Shown here: positions 12,436 through 23,624 of the stretch, piece by piece
Numbering within the stretch: position 1 is the first letter of the stretch
Layout of the letters: each line of letters opens with the position of its first letter
Assembly (NCBI GenBank): GCA_037013495.1
Contig: CM072811.1
Coordinates: forward strand, 11,599,190-11,663,189
Reading direction: 5' to 3'
Length of the DNA: 64,000 nucleotides
From: Hippophae tibetana
Taxonomy: Eukaryota > Streptophyta > Magnoliopsida > Rosales > Elaeagnaceae
The notes under the pieces: generated by a model
What the model was told of the DNA's origin: nothing
Database searches by the model: none
Seen by the model: the letters and a program-made list of their open reading frames with translations, nothing else
Made by a program: the position numbers and the translations under genes

Positions 12436-14220
12436 AGATTCCCATACATGAGAACAATTACATAAAGGTCAATTGTTCTTCCAACTTAAATAAGTAATCA
12501 GTACCTAGATGAGAGGTGGAAATGCCAACCTATGGAATCTTTTCCTAAGCTCTATATCATTTCGACCAAGTATGCCTCATAATATGAATTAAGCAATTAA
12601 TAAAATGGAAGTACAAAACAACATGCTTAGTTCAATAGACAATAAAAAGAATCAATAAATACAAAACAATAATCTATAGATTACACAATAGTGATAATAT
12701 GCCCCATAGGCTCCTGTCTAGACTAGCAACATGCATACATGGAAAAAAATAGCTTATGATAGAGGCATACATACTGAAAATATAAAAGGATTTTCAATCA
12801 CTTCAAGAATACGTATATGGGAAAATATTCGGTAAATAATGATTATACTTTCCCAGCATGCAATCAAACATATATAGCAAATCCTAATAAAGAGTTCAAC
12901 ACATGGTACACTTCCAGGATAAGAAGATTGAGACTCCTAAGAGACTCACACCAAACTCGCACATAGATAAAAGATAGATTATACAAATACACAATCTAAT
13001 CATGCATAACTACAAAGAAAGAGTGCAAGACCCGATACACAATCAGGTTAAAAAGATATTGACTCCTTAAAGACTCAACCCAAATAGGCAAACAATAGAG
13101 ATATAAATTTCTAACAAATAATCACAACTATCGTAAAAATAATCACAAACAGAAAATATAAAGCATAAGCAATATTTAATAGTCATAAAGCTGAAAATAA
13201 ATAATAAAAGCTTTATAATCAGAGTTTAAACTTTATATGTAGAAACATACACCATTTAAACTTTGATTGTACTAACCATACATTAGAGCATGCACAACAC
13301 TAGATATAATGAGGTAAATCAATATAGAGACCCTATCTATGTGGTAACATCCTCGGGTTGCTTAAGGCAACCACTCAACATCAAACAATTCACTAAATAA
13401 TAATACAGTTACAACTCAGAAAGAAAGAAAATCAATATTGCCTCTATCAGTCGAAACCTCTATTCGAACTGTCTATTGCTACTCCATAACAACCTAGTTC
13501 GACACACAAACCCAGCTCTTCTCCAAAGCCAACACCACCTAGAGTGGCATGAGTAGTAACTAAAGACTCATAATGTGTAAAGTAAATAAAAAAAAATTTC
13601 AAGGAAATCACCAATCGACACACTACTTACATCCATATAGGCTCCTCACATAAGAAAAATTTGTGCTAGGGAAACTAATAGGTGACACATGGCTTAACAC
13701 ATGAAACATACTTGCAAACACTACCTTGATTACTCACTACTCACAAGCACGGTTTTGCTCACATAGTCATGAATCACTAATACCAAATAACACTTGAGGT
13801 ATTAGTAATCTGAAAACATAAAAATGATATGTCTATTTGATAGAGCCTCGGAATTTGGTAGCCACCTTGCCAAGGGTGATACTGAGGGTGGTGGTAATGG
13901 TGCTAAAAAATCACATTTATTTCATTCCAAAAATTACTGAGTAATTTTCATAAATACCCACACAGGAAATGAAACAACAACATGAGTGCTTACTCACGAA
14001 AAACCACAACCTCAACCTAGTACGCACATTACAAAAACTAACTTCGTGATGTGTGTGAACATGCTCGCATACAAAATGTACCTAATTATGTGTGTGTATT
14101 ACTGGTCTACAGTAACCAAACTTAAAAAAAGGAAGATAGAACATTAAGTAAAAATAAAAAGATATCGTGTTTTGTAAGCTAAAAGCCAACACACCGATAC
14201 ATAGTACCACAGGACTTACA
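12436..14220 (-). repeat. 5' LTR of the LARD-like element
   Basis: About 1.78 kb, similar over its length to 56997-59313 in the same orientation. Landmarks shared by both: 'gaacaatt.cata.aggtcaatt.ttctt' at the left, 'cataggctcctgtctagactagcaacatg' near 12705, 'gggaa.atattcggtaaat.atgatt' near 12825, and 'gtaacatcct.gggtt' near 13345. The right end is ggacttaca, giving a TG start on the minus strand. It has no TRIM insertion, unlike the 57-59 kb copy. Confidence 0.55.
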
Positions 14221-16016
14221 ACATCTTATTTTTAAATTATATTTTTCTTGTTGTGCATGTTATATTTACATTGAACTTTCACGAAGAAAAAGAAAAAAAA
14301 TATACTTTAATATTTTAAAAAGGGTGAACAATATAATTGACCTTACATTTTCATATATTCTGCATTTACATTTTGGTCTATTTATTATTTTTTCTTATGA
14401 TTTAATTCATTTATTTTTTATTTTTTACATTTTAGATACAATTTAGTCTCTATATTTTTAAATTGTACACTTTTTTCCTTTTACTTTTTGATGATTTTAT
14501 AGTTTAATTTCAAGATGATCTCAAATTTTTTACTACATGCATATAAATAAAAAAATAAAGAGAATAAATTACAAAAATAAAAATAATGGTATTAAAGTGT
14601 GAAAATTGAAAAAAGAATAACCAAATAAATATAAAAAATAATAAGGGGATCATACTATAGAAAATATAGAAAAATGACAATTTGTGTAGCTTAACTTCAA
14701 AGAATTAAAAAGAATAAAATTAAGGGGCTAGTGTAAAAGTTAAAACATAAATGGTCTAAATAGTAATGAAATGAAGTAAAGGGACAAAGTGTGAAAATTA
14801 AAAATTAAATTGACTAAATTATAAGAAAAAATAATAAGAGATCAAAGTGCAGACTCTATGAAAATATAGAAACTATTTATGTAGTTTACTTTTTAAAAAA
14901 TAAAAATTTAAATGAAAATCTTTGAATTAAGTCTAAGGGACCTCCTTTGATGGCCCAGGCTTTGTGACAAATAGGATTATACATAAGAATCAATTTTTTT
15001 TATATTAAAATTGAAATATTTTATTTAATTATGAACCAAAATTACAATAAGAAACAAAGTCCAATTTTCTAGATACATTAAAGTTCCAATTAAAAATCAA
15101 GACTAAGCATCGACTCTACTATATCAAAGGCAGGGGAATAATTGTAAGCTTTCTTTACTCTCTCTACATTCTCCTTTGTCTTAGTGCTTGGCTTACTCAA
15201 TTTATACCATGATTCTCTAGAAAACATTAAAAAAATATCTAATTGTACTAGTTGTTATAAAACATAAGAAATCTTTCACATCTGACCAATTATTTATGAC
15301 TGAAGCTATTTCTCTGCTATATATGTTCATCTTCACCATCATGATTAATACTAAAAATGGATTGTCTTAGATTTTGACAACTTCTCCTAACAAGAGGCTT
15401 CACTATCTTCATCATTAGGATCATTAGGATCATCTTCTGAGTCTTCCATCAACTCTTCCACGAAGGTTAAGATCAAAATGAGATTATTTACTAAATAAAC
15501 TCTAATTTATATAAGAAATACCTTTTTTATTTCAATTGAAATATAAAGAAACAGAGTAGTGCAGTTGATAGAAGAGAAAATTGGAACAACTTGTTATAAA
15601 AAATTTAAAGATCAGACCATGAAAGGTCTTACATGCAATTATCAAAAGTGAAACCAAAATGAAGAAGATGAAAAAAGTTGGAAAGGAAAAGAAAATTTAG
15701 GAAAAAGAGAGAAAGTTTTCTCTTTGATATTTATTGTATGTCTAGCAATTAATTCAAAATGAATCAATAATTCTTCCATAAAAAATGAGCCACCAAACAA
15801 TATATAGCAAGCATGAAATGGTAAAGGGATACATTTTCCATATAGGTTATATTATACATGTCCAAGTTAGGTTAAAAAATAAAAATAATATTATATATAT
15901 GAAATGATTTGTAAATTGTTTATTAAATATAAAGTTAAGATATGAAATGACCAAGTAATTAGTGAAAGGATTATGTGCTATCCAAATATAAACCTTCTTT
16001 TTTTTTATCAAAATTT
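14221..16016. other. No gene seen; AT-rich repetitive DNA
   Basis: Between 14400 and 14900, phrases such as 'gaccaaagtgtgaaaatt', 'taaattgactaaatt' and 'aagagatcaaagtgc' recur with small changes, a pattern of decayed short-period repeats common in plant intergenic DNA. The rest has no open frame of note except the short acidic stretch listed separately. Confidence 0.35.
15388..15462 (-). pseudogene. Possible acidic C-terminal tail of a lost gene
   Basis: On the minus strand a short run reads VEELMEDSEDDPNDPNDEDS and a few more residues before a stop. Its strongly acidic, repetitive Asp-Pro-Asn composition looks like the tail of a real protein rather than random AT-rich DNA. I cannot name the family, no upstream exon is visible, and it may be chance. 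Confidence 0.2.
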
Positions 16017-16880
16017 GTTATACTTTAAAGCCACTATTGCTTACACAGGTGACTGATCAAATATGAATACAATGTTGTATTCATATTTGATCAACCGCCT
16101 GACTAAACAAAAGTAACTTGAGAAGAAAGTGTAACTAGAATCAACTTTCTTCTTAAATATCACGTCTTCGTTTGAAACAACCAGAGGATGCAAATGTTGT
16201 AGTCAGCTTATGAACAAATGTTAATTCAATTATATTTAACATTTTATCATGCTTTATACACGTAAGCAAACTTTACGATGTTGATTTCAAATATAATTTT
16301 GTTACATCCCTTGCATTTGATAGGTTATCGATATATTTTTTCAATATCATAGAATGCCTTATAACTCAAATATACACGGATGAATACACAAAACATAATT
16401 ATAAATTTTATATATGTATGTGTAATATCGGCGTGTATGAAAATACACTTTAGACGAAAAGTCCTGTGTAAATACAAAACTTCTACTCAATTTATAGCTG
16501 TAGATGGTGCAAGGATCTAACGGCTCTCTTTCTTTCTAGGAAGTTTCATAACAAGAGCAGATCTTATTTCACTTTTCACTTTTTGAACCTCTCTTCCTTT
16601 CCACTTCTTAAAAATTCTATCAAGTCATATTTTTCACTCATATTTTTTTTCCTTTTTTTTCTATTCTCTTTCTTTAATTATTTTTCCCCCTTTTCTCTTC
16701 AAACATGGCTTCATGCTGAGAGACTAATTGGAAAGGAGTGGGCTAAAATTGAAGGAAAAAGACTGTGATGTTATGAAAATTTACAAGAAAAGATAGAGAA
16801 CCATTCTAGCTGTACATTTGAATAGACGTAAAATATTTTACACACTATTAATTTAGATATGAATAATGTATAGTGGAATT
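16017..16880. repeat. Copy 1 of a diverged tandem duplication
   Basis: Aligns with 17213-18055 in the same orientation. Shared blocks, in order: 'accagaggatgc' with 'gtagtcag.ttatgaac' (16180-16215 and 17318-17350), 'gatgaatacacaaaacat' (16379 and 17480), 'ctactcaatttatagctgta' (16484 and 17579), 'gatctaacggctctct' (16514 and 17611), and a final 'gatgttat.aaaatttacaag' (16767 and 17929). No protein match. The interval between copies (16880-17212) is unrelated. Confidence 0.65.
16054..16093. repeat. Perfect 40-bp palindrome
   Basis: The arm TGATCAAATATGAATACAA (16054-16072) is followed by TG and then its exact reverse complement (16075-16093). The equivalent place in the second tandem copy (about 17252-17290) retains recognisable but mismatched arms. 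Confidence 0.9.
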
Positions 16881-17212
16881 AATAACTTTAGACTATCATA
16901 TTTTCCACTCTTACACACGAAATACTCTATTTATGTTAATAATATATATTTTGATTAATTTTTATAATAATTTTAATGATCAATTAGGTTAATTCAAAAA
17001 TACCATTATTATTTAAATTTATCAAAATATATATTAATAACATAATATTGATATTTTATGTGTCTTAATTAAGAATAGAGATAAAAAAAACAAAACAAAA
17101 ATATGAGTAGTCCAAAGACACTAACCCATTTATTGTTATATGAAAATTTTAAATGTACGTATGTATACGTATGAACTCACTTTATATATGTCATTAATAT
17201 TTTTTTTTAGTA

Positions 17213-18055
17213 TGTTTTATTCTAAAATCACTCTTGATTACACAAGCTGTTCACCAAATACGAATACAAATTATATATTCATATTTGATCCACTTGAGAG
17301 AAATTACAGCTTAAACTACCAGAGGATGCCAAAGCCGTAGTCAGTTTATGAACAAATGTTAATTCAATATTATATTTAACATTCGATCATGCTTTATACG
17401 TACGCATAGGCAACCCTTGCATTATATATATATATATATATATATACGTTTTCATCCATCTGTGTATATACATACACGCAGATGAATACACAAAACATAT
17501 ATAAATTTTATATATGTATGTCTAATATCTACGTGTATGAACATACACTTAAACGAAAAGTGGAAAAACACAGTACTTCTACTCAATTTATAGCTGTAAA
17601 TGATGCAAAGATCTAACGGCTCTCTCTCTTTCTAGGAATTTTAAATAACATCAGCAGATCTTTTTACTTCACTTTCACTTTTTTTTGGGCCACTCTTCCT
17701 TTTCACTTCTTAGAAATCTTATCAAAAAATAGTTTGTCACATATATTCCTCTCTCTTTTCTCTCTTTCTTTTCAATCTTTTTATTTTTCAATCTATTTTT
17801 GTGTTTTCAAATCTGTGATGTGAAATAATCATTTGGTCATAACTTTTTTCTCTCTCTCTTCAGACATGGTTTCATGCCTTGACTAATTAATTTGAAAGGG
17901 ATGTGGCTAAAAGTTGAGGAAAAAGACTTTGATGTTATAAAAATTTACAAGAAAGAGAGAGAACCGTCATATCTAGGCTACAAATACAGCTATACAATTG
18001 AATAGAAGTACAATATTGACACACCTTTTAGATATGAGTATTGTTAAATGAAAAT
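17213..18055. repeat. Copy 2 of a diverged tandem duplication
   Basis: See the copy at 16017. The offset between shared blocks is about 1100-1160 bases and varies through small indels. A (TA)n run at 17424-17445 lies in this copy only. Which copy is older cannot be told from the sequence. Confidence 0.65.
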
Positions 18056-18924
18056 TGTGAAATATGCTAATCAAACAATAATGACTAATAGGGGAATGCA
18101 TGCATTTTAAACATGAAATTAATAATGGTTAATTAATTGAAAATTACTTAATTACCTTGTTAACTACCAACCACCATCATTTAGACATGTAATCCCTAAA
18201 AAAACTCTTTGTGTAGAACAATTGTGGTCACAACAGAATGTGACCGAAGACGAGTTTAACACATCCAAGGCGATATTAATGATAAAATTTGGGAAGGGAG
18301 AGAAATCTTCAAGGCAAAAGATCCACAAGTACATTGATCTCTCATTTGTTATTATTGTAAAGTACTAACAAATACTATACAACTGGAGTTGTTTCTAAAT
18401 TTGCAATTTTTTTTACACGTTTTTGGAAACTAATAGGCTATACTACATGTATATATACACATTTTAGGGAAAATGGTCCAGAATAATTATCATCAACATG
18501 ACAACACCTTGTTTTTCTTTTGTTGAAAAATGACAACATGAAGAGAACACATCATGAGGACATCAAAGGCATCAACTCACTCAAAATTTGATAAATATGT
18601 GGGTTAAGACGATCTCAAAATATGTGTTTAGCGTCTCCAATTTATGTAATTAATGGATGATAATTTTTAATTTTTCTTGTATTAATCAATTTAGTGAAAT
18701 TAAAGACATATGCTTTATATTTTTTTAGTTCTTTATTTTGCAATCTCTTATGAGATTTTTGTTATATTTTTTTCTATGTAACTAATATGTAAAATAAGCC
18801 ATGCATGATTTTGTTTATTCTAAAAGCTGTGTCTGAGTTCTGAACTTGGCATGTTGCCATTGAATTTTTACGACTTTTTAGACCGAAGAGATTCTTTTGA
18901 GATAAACCAGCTGCACAGAAATTA

Positions 18925-18948
18925 AAGAGAGAGAGAGAGAGAGAGAGA
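18925..18948. repeat. (GA)n microsatellite
   Basis: About eleven uninterrupted GA units. Confidence 0.9.
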
Positions 18949-19433
18949 TATCATTGAGGTTCTCGCACTACTGGAGTGGTCCACTCAGTGTATATATTCT
19001 GTCTTGGCCATCCTTTAATTCATTAATGGGTAATTTCGTCCATTTTCTGTAAATCTACTTCGTATTAGCTATCTAGACACATGTACGTAGTACGTACGTT
19101 AATTTTGGAGCAATACTTTGTCTTAATTTATGATCAATTAATTAGAATCCAAATCATATCATCTTTAATGTGTCAATGACACGTGAGAAGTGTACTCATC
19201 AACTAATTAGGCAATAAAGATTTATTTTATCTACATGTTTCCTAAGTATTAGTTGCTACGTAGTTGCATATTTATGTAGTTACATATTAAAAGTGATGTA
19301 TGAAAATTGTATTCGATTAAGTATGACTACCAATCACATGTATTGGATGTATCACTTTATTTGAACACTAATAATAAGTGAGCATATAGACAAAAATATG
19401 ATAGTTTGTTATTTTAGCAATATCACGATTTTA

Positions 19434-19527
19434 TTTTTGAAACCTTTTTTTATCGAGAAAAAGGTACTAGAGATCCGATATTTTTGAAACCTTTTTTTAT
19501 CGAGAAAAAGGTACTAGAGATCCGGTA
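19434..19527. repeat. 47-bp tandem duplication
   Basis: Two adjacent copies (19434-19480 and 19481-19527), both starting 'tttttgaaacctttttttat' and differing at one base near their ends (gata versus ggta). Near-identity implies a recent event. Confidence 0.9.
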
Positions 19528-19699
19528 ATTGTTACCAATTATAACATATTAGTTTTGGATGTATTGGGTTAAGCACCAAAGATTTCATATTTTTTTTAAA
19601 AATAAGCATTTTCTCATAATTTATGAGTTGATGGCACTATAACTCTTTTTATTATAAAAGTAAACACTTTTAGTCTTATAATTTAATACAATGAGTACT

Positions 19700-19820
19700 T
19701 CTAATCTATCAAAAGTATAAAAAACGAGGATCCATAATGCCTAACTTTAATAAAAAAGATATTAATGTTATTTTTAGCGTTATGTTTGCTGATGAGTTTC
19801 ATTTGTATTTTTCATGTTAA
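19700..19820 (+). pseudogene. N-terminal part of copia gag, left of the CACTA insertion
   Basis: The reading INVIFSVMFADEFHLYFS just before 19820 fits the conserved stretch of plant copia gag (UBN2 family) that precedes an 'AK.AWDIL' motif, and that motif appears directly after the CACTA element at 23630. The upstream part of gag is not readable. The piece shows that the CACTA element inserted into a gag that was already decaying. Confidence 0.45.
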
Positions 19821-19837
19821 CACTACTACAATGTATG

Positions 19838-19975
19838 CTTTTGGTCTCAGAATTTTAGCCTCGGTTATTTTAAAAACCGAGGTCATAGGGTTTTGGCCAC
19901 GGTTTGGTAAAAACCGAGGCTATAGTGTATACATATAGCCTCGGTTTTATCAATAACCGTGGCTATAAGTTAATT
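19838..19975. repeat. Left subterminal repeat array of the CACTA element
   Basis: Three imperfect palindromic units of the form 'tat(a/g)GCCTCGGTT...AACCGAGGC(t/c)ata', at about 19838-19890, 19892-19925 and 19932-19970. Such arrays bind the element-encoded protein in En/Spm. Confidence 0.8.
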
Positions 19976-20284
19976 TACAAAAACTATATTTAAATATATA
20001 TAAAAACATTTATATAACAAAATTATTAAATAACTATGATTAAATTTAAAATAATATAGAGTTTTCAATATTAAAATACTATGTAATTCATTTAAAAAAA
20101 TACAAAAATTATTTTATAATTTTTTTATTTTTCTCTATTATTAATCTTTTTTTTCTTTTATCGTACATATATATATTAAATTTTTACATCAAAATATTTT
20201 GCACTCTTTATTTTTTTACTCTCTTTCTTTTTTTCTATCTTTTTTTTTACATTTTTTTTCTAATTTTAATATTACACTAATTAA

Positions 20285-20570
20285 GTAATATATATATATA
20301 TAATATTAATAACATTAATTCCCCAGCTAATATATAAGTAATATATATATATATATAATATTAATTACCGACTTAAAATATATATATATATATATAATAT
20401 TAATAAAATTCTCCGGCTAATATATATATATATAATATTAATTACCAATATATATATATATTATTAATTACTCGCATTAATTAATATATATATATATGTA
20501 TATGTATATATAATATTGACAGCTGCGTTAAGTTATAATATATATATATATATATAATATTAGTTAATAT
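20285..20570. repeat. TA-rich minisatellite in the CACTA element
   Basis: Five or six degenerate units of 45-60 bases, each with a (TA)n core ending in 'ataatattaat' and a short linker such as 'ccccagctaa', 'ctccggctaa' or 'accgactta'. Confidence 0.7.
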
Positions 20571-20574
20571 ATTA

Positions 20575-23060
20575 CCTTCCCAGGCAATAACGCGAGCCCT
20601 AATCTTCCATAATCATTTTTCTAAATCTGCGTCTCAGATCCAGTTCGCGTTAATTGATTTCTCTCCGAGCAACCCACGCCGCGCCACGCCGCGCCACGCC
20701 GCGTCTCAAGATATTGTCGACGAATTCCTCTAACCTCTCTTCTTCTTTTCTCTCTGACTTGTTTCTGTTCATATTCTCCTCTTCGCAACTCAACGCCCGA
20801 CCCTGTCGTTGTTGGCGATTCAGCTTCAGGTAAGTATAACCTCTCTTCTCCTCTTCTCTGACTTGTTTCTGTTCATATTCTCTTCTTTAATTTGGTCCTG
20901 ACAAGCAGAGTTGTTGAACAAATTGTGTTATCAAATAAAATGTTTTGCTTTAATTTGGTCCGGACCTTCTTGATTTTGATAATAAATAATCAGTGTCTGT
21001 GATGTTGTCTGATTCTATATAGTAATTAATTTAAGACTTGGCTTGTTAACTACTAAATAACACAACAATCAACCTATGTGTAGAATAACACTCTGTTATC
21101 ATAAGCATTAGCAATTGCAGTAATGACAACCATATTATATATTAATATAATAAACGTGTGTGCTTGTGTATTTCCTTGTTTAATATTAATTATTATGAAA
21201 TAAATTGGGTTTCTTCTCTTGTATATTTCTGATCACTCTGTTTGTATTGATATTTATTTTTCAGTTTACATGTCTATCTTCGGTATTCCGCTTTTAGAAC
21301 ATCATATAGTTTACGCAAGGAGATGGCCTGGATACTAGTCTGCTTGTTTATATTTTTGTTTGTGATGAGATAAAATATCATTTTTATATTTTATGATATT
21401 ACATATCAACCTAATAATAAAAATTTTCTCTTGATGCTGTTAATTTATTATTCTTATCATTTTGGAAATATTTATTTGATGGGTTGACTCCTGGAAGATA
21501 ATATTTTCCAGGTGCGTGTCACAAATTGAGGAAGATGCTGCAGAACATATGGGAGAAGTTTTAAAACGAGCTAAGGAGGAGACTTTGGAAAGAGCATACA
21601 GGGTAAAGCACTGGTATAGTAACTTTTTATTCTCACATAATTTTACTTTATTGTATAGGAAGGTAATAAGTGTTATATATGCTGGGGTCTTTGCTTCTAA
21701 TTATGCTCCGCTTCCCATGTTGTTGATCTGAACACAACAATATATATTTATTTTACTCATCCAATATTTTCTTATTGTTTCATCCATGTTTATTTTAAAT
21801 TATTCTTTATCATGGACTGGCTATTATATTTGTATGGTCTATATATCTGCTTATATTAGTAGTAGTTTTATCTTTTCATTATGTTTGGCTATATGCTTGT
21901 GCAAAGTGGATACTAGGATCACAAGTTTACCTCAATGCTAAATTGACTTTTTAATGCTTTACTGTGTCATGGACGTCTTTTAGTTGCATATTTTCTTTTT
22001 ACATACTACTGACGAGCTCTTCTCTGTGTGGAAATATGCTACTTTGTAGGTACTTCATTTCAGGATTGACTCTTCTAACTTGGGTAAGGATGGTTCATAT
22101 CTTGAATATTGTTTTATTCTTTCTCATTAATTTATTATTATCGTCTTGCATTAGTACGTTATTGGTTAATATTTAAAAGGAGGCCTGAAAACATAGGTGA
22201 AATTCTAGATGCGACTATATGGTAGGATCTTATTGTTTTCTGTTGACTGTGTGAACTAGTCTCATGTAGCAAGAAAGCGTGTAAATAAACAGATTAGTAA
22301 TTCCTCTTAATAGAACAATAATCTCAAGCCCCATAGTTTATTAATTACAAGGGTATGTTTAGTTGTTTCCAAGCAGCTGGGGTTAAGTTTGGTTAATTGT
22401 GTACTAATTCAAAGTATTATTCTCTGTATTTCCTGTACTTGTGTGTTTTAGTTCTTGTAATCTTGTATGCAAATGAAATTCTACTCTACAAAGTGAAACC
22501 TACAGTATATCAATTGTTGTTGGCTGATCTGGGTTGGAATAACACGTAACTTGTTTTTTCAGGGAAGATGCTAATGACTTTCTAGTTCAACTATGCAAAT
22601 TATCATGCAGACTTTTGATAGTAACTTGTTATATATTAATGCTTATATCCATCCAATCGATGGTTCCTTTCTTGTTTGGGCTTTGAAAGAGGTAGTTGCT
22701 TCTTCTTTGTTGTTTGCTGTCGAATGTGATCTCTCTGACAAAATATTGTTACTTGTTAAGCAATTCCCATGGTGTTGGTGCGCTATGCTGGTGCGCTGCG
22801 CTGGTGCTGGTGCACTGCGCTGGTGCTGGTGCGTTGCACTGCGTTGGTAACCTTGAGGACGTTTAATGTGTTTCTATAATTACAATTCATTTGATTATTA
22901 TTCTTGCTTAATGTTGTCGGTGGTGATTCAGGTAGGAGATAAATATTTCAATTGAAAAAAGATGCAATCGAATATACATTTACAGAAGATGGAGTCAAGA
23001 AAGATTTGAGAGATTTTTCAATTAGCTAAAAAGTAATAATTATCATTATAATCGTTTTTG
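20575..23060 (+). pseudogene. Exon-like host DNA carried by the CACTA element
   Basis: A GC-richer 5'-UTR-like segment (20600-20830, including 'gcgccacgcc' repeats) ends in a good splice donor, ttcag/gtaagt, near 20828. Further exon-like blocks are 21512-21602 (polypyrimidine acceptor; 30 codons including QIEEDAAEHMGEVLKRAKEE; donor gtaaag), a short block ending at 22083 (donor gtaagg), and 22563-22610 (EDANDFLVQLCKL). Phases do not join cleanly by eye, so the copy is probably broken. I do not recognise the family; the charged 30-residue block looks helical. Position inside complete CACTA ends argues for transduplication of a host gene. Confidence 0.45.
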
Positions 23061-23275
23061 AAGCATATTTTTATGCTTGTAATTAATAATAAAAAGTCAG
23101 TTTGTAATAGTAAGTTTTTGTTATTTTTCAGTGTATAATAAACTCTCGAATGTAATTATACTTTTAATTTTAATATAATATAATTTTTAATATTGTTTTT
23201 AATAATTTTATTGTAATTTATATTTATTTTTAATATTGTAATTATTAATTATATTTTTTTTAATTTATGTATATC

Positions 23276-23610
23276 CTATGGCCACGGTTATTGTAAAACC
23301 GAGGCCATAGGGGTACCTATGACCTCGGTTATTGGAAAAACCGAGGCCATAGGGTGTACCTATAGCCTCAATTAGCATATAACCGAGGCCATAGATACAC
23401 CCTATGGCCTCGGTTAGCATATAACCAAGGCCATAGGTACACCTTATGGCCTCGGTTTTTTAATAACCGAGGCTATAGGTACATCTTATGGTCTCGGTTA
23501 AAAAACTGAGACCATAGATCGTTACCTATAGTCTCTCTCACTTAGGCCTCGGTTCTTATAACCGTGGCCATAGACCTATGATCACGGTTAAAAACCGAGG
23601 CCATATGTAA
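23276..23610. repeat. Right subterminal repeat array of the CACTA element
   Basis: Eight imperfect palindromes of about 30-35 bases spaced 40-55 bases apart, each 'ctatggcctcggtt' then 3-10 bases then 'aaccgaggccatag' with point changes. The same unit is used at the left end, in fewer copies. Confidence 0.85.
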
Positions 23611-23624
23611 TATTTGTAGTAGTG

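Larger units (their letters stand above)
6801..14220 (-). mobile_element. Large non-coding retroelement (LARD-like) with a 5' LTR at its right end
   Basis: The right end is a 1.8-kb LTR in minus orientation (12436-14220), and immediately inside it lies a tRNA-iMet-like primer site. From there to about 6.8 kb (excluding the nested solo LTR) I see no gag, protease, RT or integrase in any frame, only A/C-rich unique sequence. That fits a large retrotransposon derivative. The left LTR is not recognisable, so the left boundary is approximate. Confidence 0.4.
18056..19699. other. No gene seen; AT-rich spacer
   Basis: Holds a (GA)n microsatellite at 18925-18948 and a 47-bp tandem duplication (listed separately). 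No open frame with a recognisable domain on either strand. Confidence 0.4.
19821..23624. mobile_element. CACTA (En/Spm) transposon, non-autonomous, with exon-like cargo
   Basis: Ends are CACTACTACAA at 19821-19831 and its inverse TTGTAGTAGTG at 23614-23624, flanked by the 3-bp target duplication TAA (19818-19820 and 23625-23627); both are diagnostic of the CACTA superfamily. Subterminal arrays of inverted 'GCCTCGGTT...AACCGAGGC' units lie at both ends. No TNP1/TNP2-type transposase is seen inside, so it would need a helper. The interior carries an AT-rich minisatellite and 2.4 kb with splice-like exon boundaries that look taken from a host gene. Total length 3804 bp. Its orientation cannot be set. 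Confidence 0.9.

Noticed and set aside
22593-22850. Trp/Cys-rich 85-residue protein in the CACTA element
   Set aside because: The C-terminal half is a 'gctggtgcgctgc' short repeat in translation, and the frame crosses a likely splice acceptor.
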